NCBI GenBank assembly: GCA_946885915.1
Contig: CAMPHF010000003.1
Coordinates: 186,001-250,000, forward strand
Source: an uncultured Idiomarina sp.
Lineage (GTDB): Bacteria; Pseudomonadota; Gammaproteobacteria; Enterobacterales; Alteromonadaceae
Direction of reading: 5' to 3'
DNA: 64,000 bases
Each line of letters starts with the position of its first letter. Within the stretch, counting starts at the first letter, position 1. A program made the position numbers and the translations under genes. Positions 56,337 to 64,000 of the stretch are shown here, in pieces. The notes below the pieces were generated by a model that saw only the letters and a program-made list of their open reading frames with translations, did no database searches and was not told the DNA's origin.

Positions 56337-58952
56337 ATGATTAGGGCTGAATATCTACGCTTTATGCAAACATTGCAGGGGCATAATGCAACCGAATCTG
56401 TACGTAAAGTAGCAAACATTGTTTCAGCCAATCTTGATGAATTACTGCCTTTTACTACTCACCAGGGACAACGTATTCGGAAGATGGTTGAACTGTGCCA
56501 AGCCAATTGGGACAGGATACCAACCAATATTCCACCTGCCTTGGTCCAGGAAGTTGCACCTGAAGTACCGATATCGCGTTTAAAAACGATGACTGTAGGA
56601 CCTTTTCGAGGATTTTCACGTCAGGAAATCTTTGATCTCAACAGCCGACTGGTATTGATTTATGGTCCAAATGGAACAGGGAAATCGAGCTTTTGCGAGG
56701 CACTTGAGTATACCTTGTTAGGCAATGTTGCCGAAGCCGATAGTAAACGGTTTCGTGATCAAAACGAATATCTGCGGAATGCATTTGTAAATCAGCTGGT
56801 AGCCCCTTCATTAGTCGCGTGTAATGCACAGGGAAACGATATCGCTATTGTTCCGAATGAGTCAGCCTTTCGTTTTTGTTTCGTCGAAAAGAACCGCATT
56901 GATAGCTTTTCCCGGATAGCTGCACAAGCCCCAGCAAAGCAAACTGAGCTTATAGCAACCCTATTTGGTCTTGAAGCATTTACAGAATTTGTTCGTAACT
57001 TCACGTCAGAGATTGGTGGTCAGTATATTGATTTACAAGGCCAACTAACATTGCGTCTAGCTCAAAAGCAACAAGGGTTAGAAGGGGAGCATCAGCAGAT
57101 ACAAGCAAGCGCCACAGAACTAGAGAGAATAGCCACTGAAGAGTTAACGCTAGCCAATAGCTACAGACCTGGTATCAGCTTTGAACAATTGATCGTAGAA
57201 CTGAACGGCAATGGTCAAGCTGCTGGACGCATCGCACAGTTAGAGGCTGAGTTACAGCAGCCACCTCCGCCTAAAAGTAATCTCAGTGTTGCTGCGTTTG
57301 AGGCGATGGGTAACGAAGCGTCAGCACTAGTCAATGAGTTAAGACAAAGCCAACAGCAACTGGCAGGAGCAAGCCAACAAGTGTCATTTAAACAGCTTTA
57401 TGAAGCTGTGGTACAGGTTCAACAGAGCAGCCCTGATTCGTGTCCGGCCTGTAAGACTCCATTGCAACAAGTTCAGGTAAATCCATACATGAATGCTGGA
57501 CAAGAATTAACTAGGTTGCAGCAGTTAGGTGAACTTCAGCAAAAAGTGGGTCAACTTGAACAAAACGCATTGCAAGCATTCTTTAAGGTTGGGCAATCGC
57601 TGAATACCTGTCTGCAATTTTTCTCTCTGAATAACCCCTTAAAACCATTTGAACTGGTTAACATACAGCCTGGGCTACAGTGGTGGGATTCACTATTCAT
57701 TCCGTTGCCCGATGCCCATACGGCGTGGCAACACTTAACCAGCCAAATCCAACAACTTGAGACAAAGGATAAGCAAGTTGAAGAGGTTATTCGAAACAGG
57801 GAAAATAAGCAGGGCGAATTAAACCGCCTCCGCAATATCGCACAACAAATAACGGTTTTAGCAACGCAGAAGCAAACAGCCTTGGGTAACCAAGCTAACG
57901 CTCAAAGACTGATTGATAATTTTCAAAACGAAAATGCACAGCTTATTGCAAACGTCGAAGCTGAAAAGCCTGTCATTGCTCGGAATCATGAGATAGTCGC
58001 CGCATATGCCATGTTTGTTCAAAAGCTTACAAACTACAATAACAGGTTACCAACGCTGTTAGTTGCTGACTTAGGTGAACTGGTTGTCCAATTGTATAAC
58101 GCGTTCAATCGAAATGATGATCAAACGGAGCTGTTGGCAGACGTACAGCTGCCACTAGCTGCAAATCAACGACTAAGAATAGCCTTTCAGAGGCAACCGG
58201 AACGGCTGTTTGATGCTCTACATATTCTAAGTGAGGGGCACATACGCTGTTTGGGCTTGGCCATATTGCTTGCAAAAAATCTGAAAGAACAAGCACCCGT
58301 ATTAATTTTTGATGACCCTGTAAATGCGATTGATGACGATCATCGTGAGTCCATAAGACGAACTCTATTTGAAGACCAATATTTTTCAGACAAGCAGATA
58401 ATTTTGACTTGCCATGGTGAAGAGTTCTTCAAGGATATACAGAACCTATTGTCTGTCCAAGAAGCTCGCCAAGCCAAAACGTTTTCGTTTTTGCCTCGCG
58501 TCCAAGAACCCAATATACGTGTGAACCATAACTGTGCTCCGCGGAACTATGTTATTGCAGCACGCCAACACATTAATCAAAACGAAGTGAGAGAGGCTTT
58601 AGCTAAGTCGCGTCAAGCTCTGGAGTCATTGGCAAAAGCGAAAATCTGGAAATACGTCTCTAAGTACGGGGATGGCAATCTGAGTATCAAGTTACGTTCG
58701 CATGCAGCTCCAATAGAGTTAAGAAATCTTACTGAACAATTAAAAAGCAAAATCGATAGGCAAGATTTCTCAGCACCAAACAAAGAGGCTGTTTTAGCTC
58801 CAATTGAGACACTACTTGGGCTTAATGGTGATTCCCGAGAATGGCGCTACCTGAATAAAGGAACGCATGATGAAAATGATCGTGCTGAATTTGATAGACA
58901 TACAGTTGGAATAATCATTTCAGCGTTAGAGAGCATAGATGCCAATGTGTGA
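56337..58952 (+). CDS. RloC-like SMC ATPase with zinc hook and HEPN-like end
   Basis: 871 residues from ATG 56337 (aaaagga upstream). Helical N-terminal 100 residues; Walker A YGPNGTGKSS (109-118); coiled coil about 230-600 broken by SCPACK (Cys 369 and 372), a Rad50-type zinc-hook motif; signature SEGHIRCLG (from 632); Walker B VLIFDDP (D659-D660). The end is a helical domain with R837-x6-H844 in WRYLNKGTH, fitting the R-x4-6-H RNase motif of HEPN proteins. RloC proteins, linked to type I systems, are anticodon nucleases with zinc-hook and HEPN-like ends; this gene is a candidate of that kind. Nuclease activity is inferred. Confidence 0.65.
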   Translation: MIRAEYLRFMQTLQGHNATESVRKVANIVSANLDELLPFTTHQGQRIRKMVELCQANWDRIPTNIPPALVQEVAPEVPISRLKTMTVGPFRGFSRQEIFDLNSRLVLIYGPNGTGKSSFCEALEYTLLGNVAEADSKRFRDQNEYLRNAFVNQLVAPSLVACNAQGNDIAIVPNESAFRFCFVEKNRIDSFSRIAAQAPAKQTELIATLFGLEAFTEFVRNFTSEIGGQYIDLQGQLTLRLAQKQQGLEGEHQQIQASATELERIATEELTLANSYRPGISFEQLIVELNGNGQAAGRIAQLEAELQQPPPPKSNLSVAAFEAMGNEASALVNELRQSQQQLAGASQQVSFKQLYEAVVQVQQSSPDSCPACKTPLQQVQVNPYMNAGQELTRLQQLGELQQKVGQLEQNALQAFFKVGQSLNTCLQFFSLNNPLKPFELVNIQPGLQWWDSLFIPLPDAHTAWQHLTSQIQQLETKDKQVEEVIRNRENKQGELNRLRNIAQQITVLATQKQTALGNQANAQRLIDNFQNENAQLIANVEAEKPVIARNHEIVAAYAMFVQKLTNYNNRLPTLLVADLGELVVQLYNAFNRNDDQTELLADVQLPLAANQRLRIAFQRQPERLFDALHILSEGHIRCLGLAILLAKNLKEQAPVLIFDDPVNAIDDDHRESIRRTLFEDQYFSDKQIILTCHGEEFFKDIQNLLSVQEARQAKTFSFLPRVQEPNIRVNHNCAPRNYVIAARQHINQNEVREALAKSRQALESLAKAKIWKYVSKYGDGNLSIKLRSHAAPIELRNLTEQLKSKIDRQDFSAPNKEAVLAPIETLLGLNGDSREWRYLNKGTHDENDRAEFDRHTVGIIISALESIDANV

Positions 58953-58984
58953 AGTCAATAATTACCTACAATATGGTTTAACGT

Positions 58985-60181
58985 TTAACTCGAATTAGAT
59001 ATTTGCCCACTCCACCATTCCATCAACTCGCGCCGACGCTCCAAGTAGTCGGCGCGGTTGTATGCGTTTCGCACTTGGTCACTGCCTCGGTGCGCTAACG
59101 CCGCCTCAATCAAATCAGGATCTTTACCCGCCTCATTCAGCGTTGTACTAGCCAGCGAACGCAGTCCATGGCTCACCAAAGCATTACCGTACTTCATACC
59201 ACGCGAAATCGCGGCATTAGCAGTTTGGCTGCTCATCGTCTTATTAGGATCCTTGGCTGAGGGAAACAGAAACTCCCTTTTACCGCTGTGCGCCCGAATC
59301 TCCCCCAAAAGCTTCATTACCGGCTCAGATAACGGCACTTTATGCTCTTTGCGCTTCTTCATTCGCTCTGCCGGAATCGTCCACACTCGCGCTTGCTCGT
59401 CAATTTCGTCCCAGCGCGCACCAGCGGCCTCAGATGGCCGTGTCATGGTGTGTAGCTGCCAAAGTATCAAATACCGCGTTAATGTCCGCATATTGGTGGT
59501 GTAGAGCTTACTCATGAACTCAGGCAGCTGACCTGGTTTAATTGTTGGCAGGTGCTCTTTCTTTGGCGCTTTGAATGTTTGACGAATACCTGATAGTGGG
59601 TTCGCATGAATTAGGCCGCTATTCACGGCATAGGTCATCACTTCGTTTAACCGTTGCGACACTCGCTTAACGGTTTCCAATTTACCGTCGCGCTCAACTG
59701 GACGCAGTAAATCAATAACCTGTGGTGCAGTTACTTCAGCAATAGGCGCTTTACCCAAGGTCGGGAAAATATAAAGTTCGAGCGATCGCCAAATGTCATC
59801 GGCATAATCTGGCGTCACGCTATCACGCTTCACTTCAAACCAGCCCTCTGCCACTTTCAACAACGTATTGTCTACCGCTGCCTTTGCTTGCGAGGTTTCA
59901 AGTTCACGTTGCGCTTTTGGGTCCTTTCCTTCCGCTAATAATGCGCGAGCATCAGCGGCCAACGTTCGAGCGCGTGCTAACGCAACATCAGGGTACTTCC
60001 CCAATCCCATGTTCAAGCGCTTCTTGGTGATCGGGTGCAGATAGTTAAAATTCCAAAGCTTCGACCCATTCGTTCGAACCCGCAACTGAAGGCCGTTGCC
60101 ATCCGATATCACTTGATCTTTAGCAGCAGCCTTGAGGTTTTTCACCTTAGTTTCAGTCAATGGTGTCGCGGTCTTTGGCAT
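58985..60181 (-). CDS. int: P4-type tyrosine integrase of the ssrA island
   Basis: 398 residues. N-terminal arm-binding domain (DUF4102 type: LTETKVKNLKAAAKDQVISDGNGLQLRVRTNGSKLW), core-binding domain, catalytic domain with Arg in TMTRPSEAAGARW, HxxR in VSHGLRSLAST, His in AALAHRGSDQVRNAYNR, and Tyr in NAYNRADYLERRRELM. It recombines the 20-bp core in the tmRNA 3' end. It lies 190 bases from ssrA, reading away from it, with arm-like repeats in between. Confidence 0.95.
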   Translation of the reverse strand: MPKTATPLTETKVKNLKAAAKDQVISDGNGLQLRVRTNGSKLWNFNYLHPITKKRLNMGLGKYPDVALARARTLAADARALLAEGKDPKAQRELETSQAKAAVDNTLLKVAEGWFEVKRDSVTPDYADDIWRSLELYIFPTLGKAPIAEVTAPQVIDLLRPVERDGKLETVKRVSQRLNEVMTYAVNSGLIHANPLSGIRQTFKAPKKEHLPTIKPGQLPEFMSKLYTTNMRTLTRYLILWQLHTMTRPSEAAGARWDEIDEQARVWTIPAERMKKRKEHKVPLSEPVMKLLGEIRAHSGKREFLFPSAKDPNKTMSSQTANAAISRGMKYGNALVSHGLRSLASTTLNEAGKDPDLIEAALAHRGSDQVRNAYNRADYLERRRELMEWWSGQISNSS

Positions 60182-60227
60182 GATTTACCCCAATCGTTGT
60201 ATTCCTAGATTGTATGCCAATCACTCA

Positions 60228-60246
60228 GGAATACAACCAGGAATAC
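60228..60246 (+). repeat. Possible integrase arm-type site, right end
   Basis: ggaatacaaccaggaatac; 17 of 19 bases match 23984-24002 at the other end of the island. An inverted copy of its first half lies at 60196-60206. Confidence 0.45.
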
Positions 60247-60333
60247 ATAAACGATAGGATTTCATGAAACACCATGGGACTTACTGAGACACAAAATAGC
60301 CCGAAAACATTGATTTTATTGAATTTCAGGCAT

Positions 60334-60357
60334 AAAAAAGGACGTCCTGAGACGTCC
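60334..60357 (-). terminator. Island-borne terminator for ssrA
   Basis: Stem ggacgtc-ctga-gacgtcc (60340-60357) followed on the minus strand by six T. It ends 13 bases beyond the tmRNA CCA and belongs to the island, replacing the host terminator left at 23870-23900. Confidence 0.8.
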
Positions 60358-60370
60358 TGATTTATCAATG

Positions 60371-60390
60371 TGGTGGAGCTGGCGGGAGTT
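60371..60390 (-). repeat. Right attachment site within ssrA
   Basis: The 20-bp core, identical to 23907-23926, forms the 3' end of the tmRNA gene including CCA, so integration leaves the gene intact. Confidence 0.93.
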
Positions 60391-60729
60391 GAACCCGCGT
60401 CCGCAATACCTACATCCTCGGTCCTACATGCTTAGTTAGTCTTTTAGTTAATCAGTGTGGCGCCGACTAACAGGCTTCAGCACTGACGAGCCCGATTGGT
60501 TTTAACGCTTCAGCTCCGGGCGAAGCATCCACGCGATTCTACATTAGGGTGAACCGACTGATCCTAGTCTCGTAGACTAAGCGCTAGGGGTCGGGCATAG
60601 CGGGTTATTAAGCCGCTAAAGCGTAGTTGTCGTCGTTTGCAACTATTAAGTTGAGGCTTTTTACGAGGCCAGCCTCACCTCGGCATGCACCTTGGGTTTC
60701 GTGTATCCCGTCGAATCCAAATCAGCCCC
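60371..60729 (-). ncRNA. ssrA: Transfer-messenger RNA
   Basis: 359 bases. On the minus strand the RNA begins ggggctgatttggattcgac, continues with the conserved gggtttc-type stem (cgaaacccaaggtgcatgcc) and ends in the tRNA-like part ttcaactcccgccagctcca plus cca. The tag frame (60608-60640) encodes ANDDNYALAA and stop. With SmpB it rescues stalled ribosomes and tags the nascent protein for proteolysis. Its 3' end is the island integration site. Confidence 0.97.
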
Positions 60730-60748
60730 AGGTTTTTACTTCAAACAC

Positions 60749-60777
60749 TATATGTGTGCTGTTTGAAGCAGTTTCAA
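60749..60777 (-). promoter_or_regulatory. Putative ssrA promoter
   Basis: On the minus strand TTGAAA (60777-60772), 17-base spacer, CATATA (60754-60749), about 20 bases before the mature 5' end; tmRNA is processed from a longer precursor. Confidence 0.5.
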
Positions 60778-60832
60778 GTATACCTCAGGCAAGAATTTTT
60801 GCCCATAGCCATTCGCAGCTATTTGGTCAGCA

Positions 60833-61231
60833 TCACGCGCCATCATCAAACGCAGCCAGTATTGGGCATAATTCGCAGGTTTTTGCCGCACAATCGTTGG
60901 CTAATTTTGCCAAGGCAGCGCGGGCACTTTGCAGTTCCGCAATTTGCGCATCTAATGCGCTAAGCTTTTGAGTAGCTAGTGCGTAGGCTTCTGCCCTATC
61001 GGTGCTGGCATCTAATTCTATAAGACGATGAATTTCTTGCAGCGAGAACCCTGCTATTTGAGCCTTTTTGATAAACCCTAAGCGTCTTACATGCTCGTTA
61101 CTATAACGACGAATACCACCGGGCGAGTTAGGTACCTCTAACAATTCGCGGCGCTGATAATAGCGCACGGTTTCTACGCCAACCCCAGCTGCCGCTGCTA
61201 GCTGACCAATCGTATATGTTTTTTCTAGCAT
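60833..61231 (-). CDS. MerR-family regulator of the glutaredoxin/MauE gene
   Basis: 132 residues. Helix-turn-helix YTIGQLAAAAGVGVETVRYYQRRELLEVP, long dimer helix, and a Cys-rich end (NDCAAKTCELCPILAAF). The three closely placed Cys resemble the MerR mercury or thiol-sensing loop but lack the distant first Cys seen in Tn21 MerR. It is divergent from a glutaredoxin-membrane fusion and shares with it a mer-like promoter. The signal could be Hg, another soft metal or thiol stress. Confidence 0.88.
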   Translation of the reverse strand: MLEKTYTIGQLAAAAGVGVETVRYYQRRELLEVPNSPGGIRRYSNEHVRRLGFIKKAQIAGFSLQEIHRLIELDASTDRAEAYALATQKLSALDAQIAELQSARAALAKLANDCAAKTCELCPILAAFDDGA

Positions 61232-61235
61232 GAGC

Positions 61236-61267
61236 TTGACTCCGTACTATGGTACGTAGTCTATGCT
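61236..61267 (+). promoter_or_regulatory. mer-like promoter and operator
   Basis: TTGACT (61236-61241), then the dyad ccgtac-tatg-gtacgt, and TATGCT (61262-61267) after about 20 bases. The first half of the dyad is identical with the Tn21 mer operator in this same window (39270-39285). Confidence 0.7.
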
Positions 61268-61290
61268 ATAGCAAATGACAGGAGGATGGT

Positions 61291-62040
61291 ATGAGTCAGC
61301 ACGCTAAAACAGCAAAGTTATATCGCATGAATACCGGCAAACACACCTGCCCGTATGGCTTAAAATGTTTAGATTTACTCAAACGCGAAGGCTTTCAGGT
61401 AGAAGATCACGAGCTAACTTCACGTGAAGAAATCGACGCGTTCAAAGCTCAGCACGATGTGAAAACCACGCCGCAAGTATTTATTAATGATCAGCGTATT
61501 GGTGGTTATGAGGATTTGCGGCGCCACTTAGGTAAAAAAGTACGTGATAAAAATGCGACCAGCTACCAGCCCGTGATCGCGCTATTCTCAATGACGGCAC
61601 TTAGCGCTTTGGTACTCAACTACTCGCTACATGGCAGTGTAATTTCAGGCCAAGCAGTAGAGTGGTTTATTGCACTTTCAATGGTGGTATTGGCGCTGCT
61701 AAAACTACAAAACGTCGAAACTTTTGCCACCATGTTTTTAAATTACGATCTGCTTGCCAAGCGTTGGGTTCGGTACGGCTATATCTATCCGTTCGCTGAA
61801 GGATTAGCGGGAATTTTAATGCTAGGCGGTATATTCAACGTTATTTCAGTGCCCGTGGCGCTATTTATTGCGTCAATAGGTGCATTTTCCGTATTTAAAG
61901 CGGTTTACATAGATAAGCGCGAGCTGAAATGTGCTTGTGTGGGCGGTGGTAGTAACGTGCCGTTGGGATTCGTGTCGCTCACTGAAAACCTGATGATGAT
62001 TGGGATGGCACTGTGGATGGCATTTGCCCACGGCTTTTAA
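61291..62040 (+). CDS. Glutaredoxin fused to MauE/DoxX-like membrane domain
   Basis: 249 residues, aggagg before ATG. Residues 1-85 are a glutaredoxin domain: LYRMNTGKHTCPYGLKCLDLLKREGF with CPYGLKC and VKTTPQVFINDQRIGGYEDLRR. After that come about four membrane helices of the MauE/DoxX group (VIALFSMTALSALVLNY, AVEWFIALSMVVLALLKL, GLAGILMLGGIFNVISVPVALFIASIGAF, NLMMIGMALWMAF) with a CACVGG motif (ELKCACVGGGSNVPLGF). Probably an inner-membrane thiol-redox protein for handling metals or oxidised thiols, driven by the adjacent MerR. Confidence 0.85.
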   Translation: MSQHAKTAKLYRMNTGKHTCPYGLKCLDLLKREGFQVEDHELTSREEIDAFKAQHDVKTTPQVFINDQRIGGYEDLRRHLGKKVRDKNATSYQPVIALFSMTALSALVLNYSLHGSVISGQAVEWFIALSMVVLALLKLQNVETFATMFLNYDLLAKRWVRYGYIYPFAEGLAGILMLGGIFNVISVPVALFIASIGAFSVFKAVYIDKRELKCACVGGGSNVPLGFVSLTENLMMIGMALWMAFAHGF

Positions 62041-62097
62041 TACCGTGGGCCATATTCGTGAAGGCTTTGTTACGGCTTAAGCGTCAAAACGCAGGGC

Positions 62098-63198
62098 TTA
62101 CTTGCCCTGCGCTTCCCGCCATTTCAGTTCATTTTCAACGTTAGCAATGGGTTGTAGCATGGCAAAATCTAATCCTGCCGGTGCTTCCCCAGCCTTCACT
62201 TTATTTACAAACGCTGGATCGGCAAGAGCGGCTTTACCCAACGCCAACACTGCATCAGGGTAGCGCTTGGCAATGTCTTCGTAATTGCTAGCATCAATAC
62301 CGCCATTCACAATCAACGGAATTCCGGCATCACGCACTACTTCAGCTAATGAACGCTCGCCGTCTTTTAACGCTTTGCGGTCGACACTAGCATCGGTGGT
62401 ATGAATAAAATCAATGCCCGCTTCGCGCAACGCCTTCACCAACCAGTCAAATCCGGCCTCGCCTTCTGGCCACTGGTAGTCTTGGTCCGTTACGGTAATC
62501 TGCGATAACCGAATGCCCAGCACAAATGAATCACTTACCGCTGCGCGGGCTGCTTTTACGAGCATCAAAATAAATTCGGCGCGTTTTTCTAAGTTACCGC
62601 CCCATTTGTCGTCGCGCGTATTGAAGTGAGTGCTGAGCAATTCATTTAACAGGTAACCGTTAGCGCCGTGTAGCTCTACGCCGTCAAAACCTGCTGCTTC
62701 AGCACGTTTAATGGCGGCTACAAAGCCATTTAATACTTGTTCAAAATGACGTTCAGTCATTACTTCAGCGTCATACCAATGTTCTTGATCACCGTAAAAT
62801 CCGAGCGGATCACCTACTGGTTTCGCGTCACTTGGCGCAATTGGCTTGTCGGTGAACCGATTATATTGCAGCTGGGCACCGGCGTGCATCAGCTGGGCAA
62901 TAATTTTGCCGCCCGCTTCGTGTACCGCGTTAATAATCGGCTGCCACGCCTCTTGTTGCGGAACATCCGCAATTCCAGGTTGGTTCGCATAACCTTGGCT
63001 AGCGCTATCGTCTGGATACACGCCTTCTGTTATCACCAAACCAAAACCACCTTCAACATAGCGCTGGTAATGCTTCACCATGAGAGCATTCGCGACGCCA
63101 TCCGGATCGGCGCTAACGCGCGTCATAGGCGCTACCGCAAAACGATTCGAAAGCGCAAGGCCAGCTAATTTGGTGTTATCAAAAACGGAATCGAACAT
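62098..63198 (-). CDS. Old-yellow-enzyme family NADH:flavin oxidoreductase
   Basis: 366 residues. TIM-barrel FMN enzyme: FAVAPMTRVSADPDG, AQLMHAGAQLQ, and the substrate/FMN segment FDGVELHGANGYLLNELLSTHFNTRDDKWGGNLEKRAEF with the His-Asn pair (HGAN). Reduces activated C=C bonds (enones, nitro compounds). It lacks the FeS domain of the dienoyl-reductase branch. Single gene; nothing in the context points to one substrate. Confidence 0.93.
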   Translation of the reverse strand: MFDSVFDNTKLAGLALSNRFAVAPMTRVSADPDGVANALMVKHYQRYVEGGFGLVITEGVYPDDSASQGYANQPGIADVPQQEAWQPIINAVHEAGGKIIAQLMHAGAQLQYNRFTDKPIAPSDAKPVGDPLGFYGDQEHWYDAEVMTERHFEQVLNGFVAAIKRAEAAGFDGVELHGANGYLLNELLSTHFNTRDDKWGGNLEKRAEFILMLVKAARAAVSDSFVLGIRLSQITVTDQDYQWPEGEAGFDWLVKALREAGIDFIHTTDASVDRKALKDGERSLAEVVRDAGIPLIVNGGIDASNYEDIAKRYPDAVLALGKAALADPAFVNKVKAGEAPAGLDFAMLQPIANVENELKWREAQGK

Positions 63199-63259
63199 GT
63201 AAATGGGTTCCTCGTTAAAACGCTGATTATGAGTTTTGTACTACGCTAAAACTCAGATT

Positions 63260-63988
63260 TCAGATCGCCTTACCGTGAATCACCAATGCCGCTTTTTGCT
63301 TACGAGCGCCAAAGCCAAAGGCACGCTGAAAAGTGGCATGAGGTATAGGTAAGTACTGGCGTTCGGCGGCGGATTGCCACGGAAAGCTGTCTTGATCAGG
63401 GTCATTTATATAAACATATTCGTCGTCGGCGGCGCAAATCATGACCCAATGCGGGGCTTTACTATTGTCGAACACATAAGTGCTAATTAAGGCTACCACT
63501 AAATGTCCTACAGCTAAGTCGGCACGCAGCTGTTGTAAGCCATAGTCATTCACTTCTATCGGCACACCTGCCCGTTTTAAGGCCGCGATATCCGCCTCTT
63601 GAATGCGCGCCATGACTTGTTTTTTGGCTTCGTTACGCACGGAATCGAGCAGCAATGGGCCCTCGGTACTAACATGCAAACTTACCTGCATACCGCGTTT
63701 TACCGCTGCGCGCGCTAAGCCATGGGGGCCACAACCGCCATGGCCTGAAGTCATGAAAATGGTCGTCGCTTCTCGCCAAATTTCTAACTCTTCGTGAGAT
63801 GGGTCGGTGGACGGAATATCAAAGTACGCCATTGCCATCAGCAGGCTTGCCGGACCGCAGGTAAAGTCGGTGCTTTGGGTTAAATATGGCACTAACCGAT
63901 GCTCGCCCGAGGGCTGATAGCGGGGCAAAAACTTCTGCAAAATTAGGGCATCGCTATCGTCTTCGTAATATTCCGCCCGTATCTCCAT
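63260..63988 (-). CDS. C39-like peptidase-family protein
   Basis: 242 residues from ATG 63988; the frame is open to the window edge, so the start may be further upstream. Papain-like C39 features: Cys in TQSTDFTCGPASLLMAMAYF (about 37-56), His in NSKAPHWVMICAADD and Asp in YINDPDQDSF. There is no transporter domain or signal peptide, so this is the stand-alone cytosolic type often found beside an ATP-grasp and an acetyltransferase gene (possible neighbours beyond the edge). Substrate unknown. Confidence 0.82.
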   Translation of the reverse strand: MEIRAEYYEDDSDALILQKFLPRYQPSGEHRLVPYLTQSTDFTCGPASLLMAMAYFDIPSTDPSHEELEIWREATTIFMTSGHGGCGPHGLARAAVKRGMQVSLHVSTEGPLLLDSVRNEAKKQVMARIQEADIAALKRAGVPIEVNDYGLQQLRADLAVGHLVVALISTYVFDNSKAPHWVMICAADDEYVYINDPDQDSFPWQSAAERQYLPIPHATFQRAFGFGARKQKAALVIHGKAI

Positions 63989-64000
63989 ATCGAAATACTG

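Larger units (their letters stand above)
60182..60370. other. Island right end between int and attR
   Basis: 189 bases with the int promoter, the inverted pair gttgtattcct (60196-60206) and aggaatacaac (60227-60237), the direct arm-like repeat at 60228-60246 and the replacement ssrA terminator. Confidence 0.6.

Overview
The window looks like chromosome from a marine-type gammaproteobacterium, probably Alteromonadales (something close to Idiomarina is my best guess, not a proof). Reasons: the moderate GC core genes, a tmRNA with the tag ANDDNYALAA, many TonB-dependent receptors, a trehalose uptake locus built from TonB receptor, LacI regulator, MFS permease and trehalase, and OmpA/MipA/YqaA/YebG-type gammaproteobacterial genes.

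Layout. 1-23906 is ordinary chromosome: the start of an exported protein, pirin, murI, ohr, a methylguanine-DNA methyltransferase, a Fur-box TonB receptor plus PepSY reductase pair, an OmpA lipoprotein, an esterase, a sirtuin, the trehalose locus with three matching LacI-type operators, SOS-type yebG, MipA, a PAS-GGDEF cyclase, a large lipoprotein, a RelB/RelE-type toxin-antitoxin pair and a gene split by one in-frame stop.

23907-60390 is a 36.5-kb genomic island in the 3' end of ssrA. It is bounded by a perfect 20-bp repeat, carries a P4-type integrase next to the intact tmRNA gene, and brings its own terminator for ssrA; the original ssrA terminator now lies at the far end beside the left att copy. 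Its backbone resembles the CP4-57 type of ssrA island (P4-type integrase, AlpA, RadC, YagK/YfjJ-like proteins). Cargo: a czcICBA heavy-metal efflux operon; a YagK/YfjJ HUH-like protein and a paralog without its histidines; a nucleotidyltransferase-like gene; a nested transposon; a second short tyrosine recombinase; RadC and a membrane-anchored degenerate RadC; a LytTR regulator; a Doc-like protein without its Fic motif; AlpA; and a type I restriction-modification operon hsdRMS followed by two SMC-like ATPases. The second ATPase has a CPAC zinc-hook motif and a C-terminal R-x6-H motif, which makes it a RloC-like candidate. Between the ATPases lies a recombination scar: the first ~37 codons of a probable reverse-transcriptase gene joined to a duplicate of the hsdS 3' end.

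36191-43153 is an ISL3-family element of ISPpu12 type (MerR-type regulator, CDF-type cation exporter, lspA, transposase; 24-bp imperfect ends, 8-bp duplication caaaaaat). Its transposase gene is split by a 3585-bp Tn21-type mercury module, 38791-42375 (38-bp ends, 5-bp duplication ctgat; merR, merT, merP, merC, merA, truncated merD, no transposase). merC carries a TAA stop at codon 45. So three layers of mobile DNA are nested and each can be read from its own target duplication.

60371-64000 returns to chromosome: ssrA, a MerR-type regulator divergent from a glutaredoxin/MauE-like membrane protein with a mer-like long-spacer promoter, an old-yellow-enzyme ene-reductase and a C39-like peptidase-family protein. 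The island as a whole gives metal resistance (mercury; Co/Zn/Cd-type efflux) and phage or plasmid defence. No tRNA, rRNA or CRISPR array was seen.
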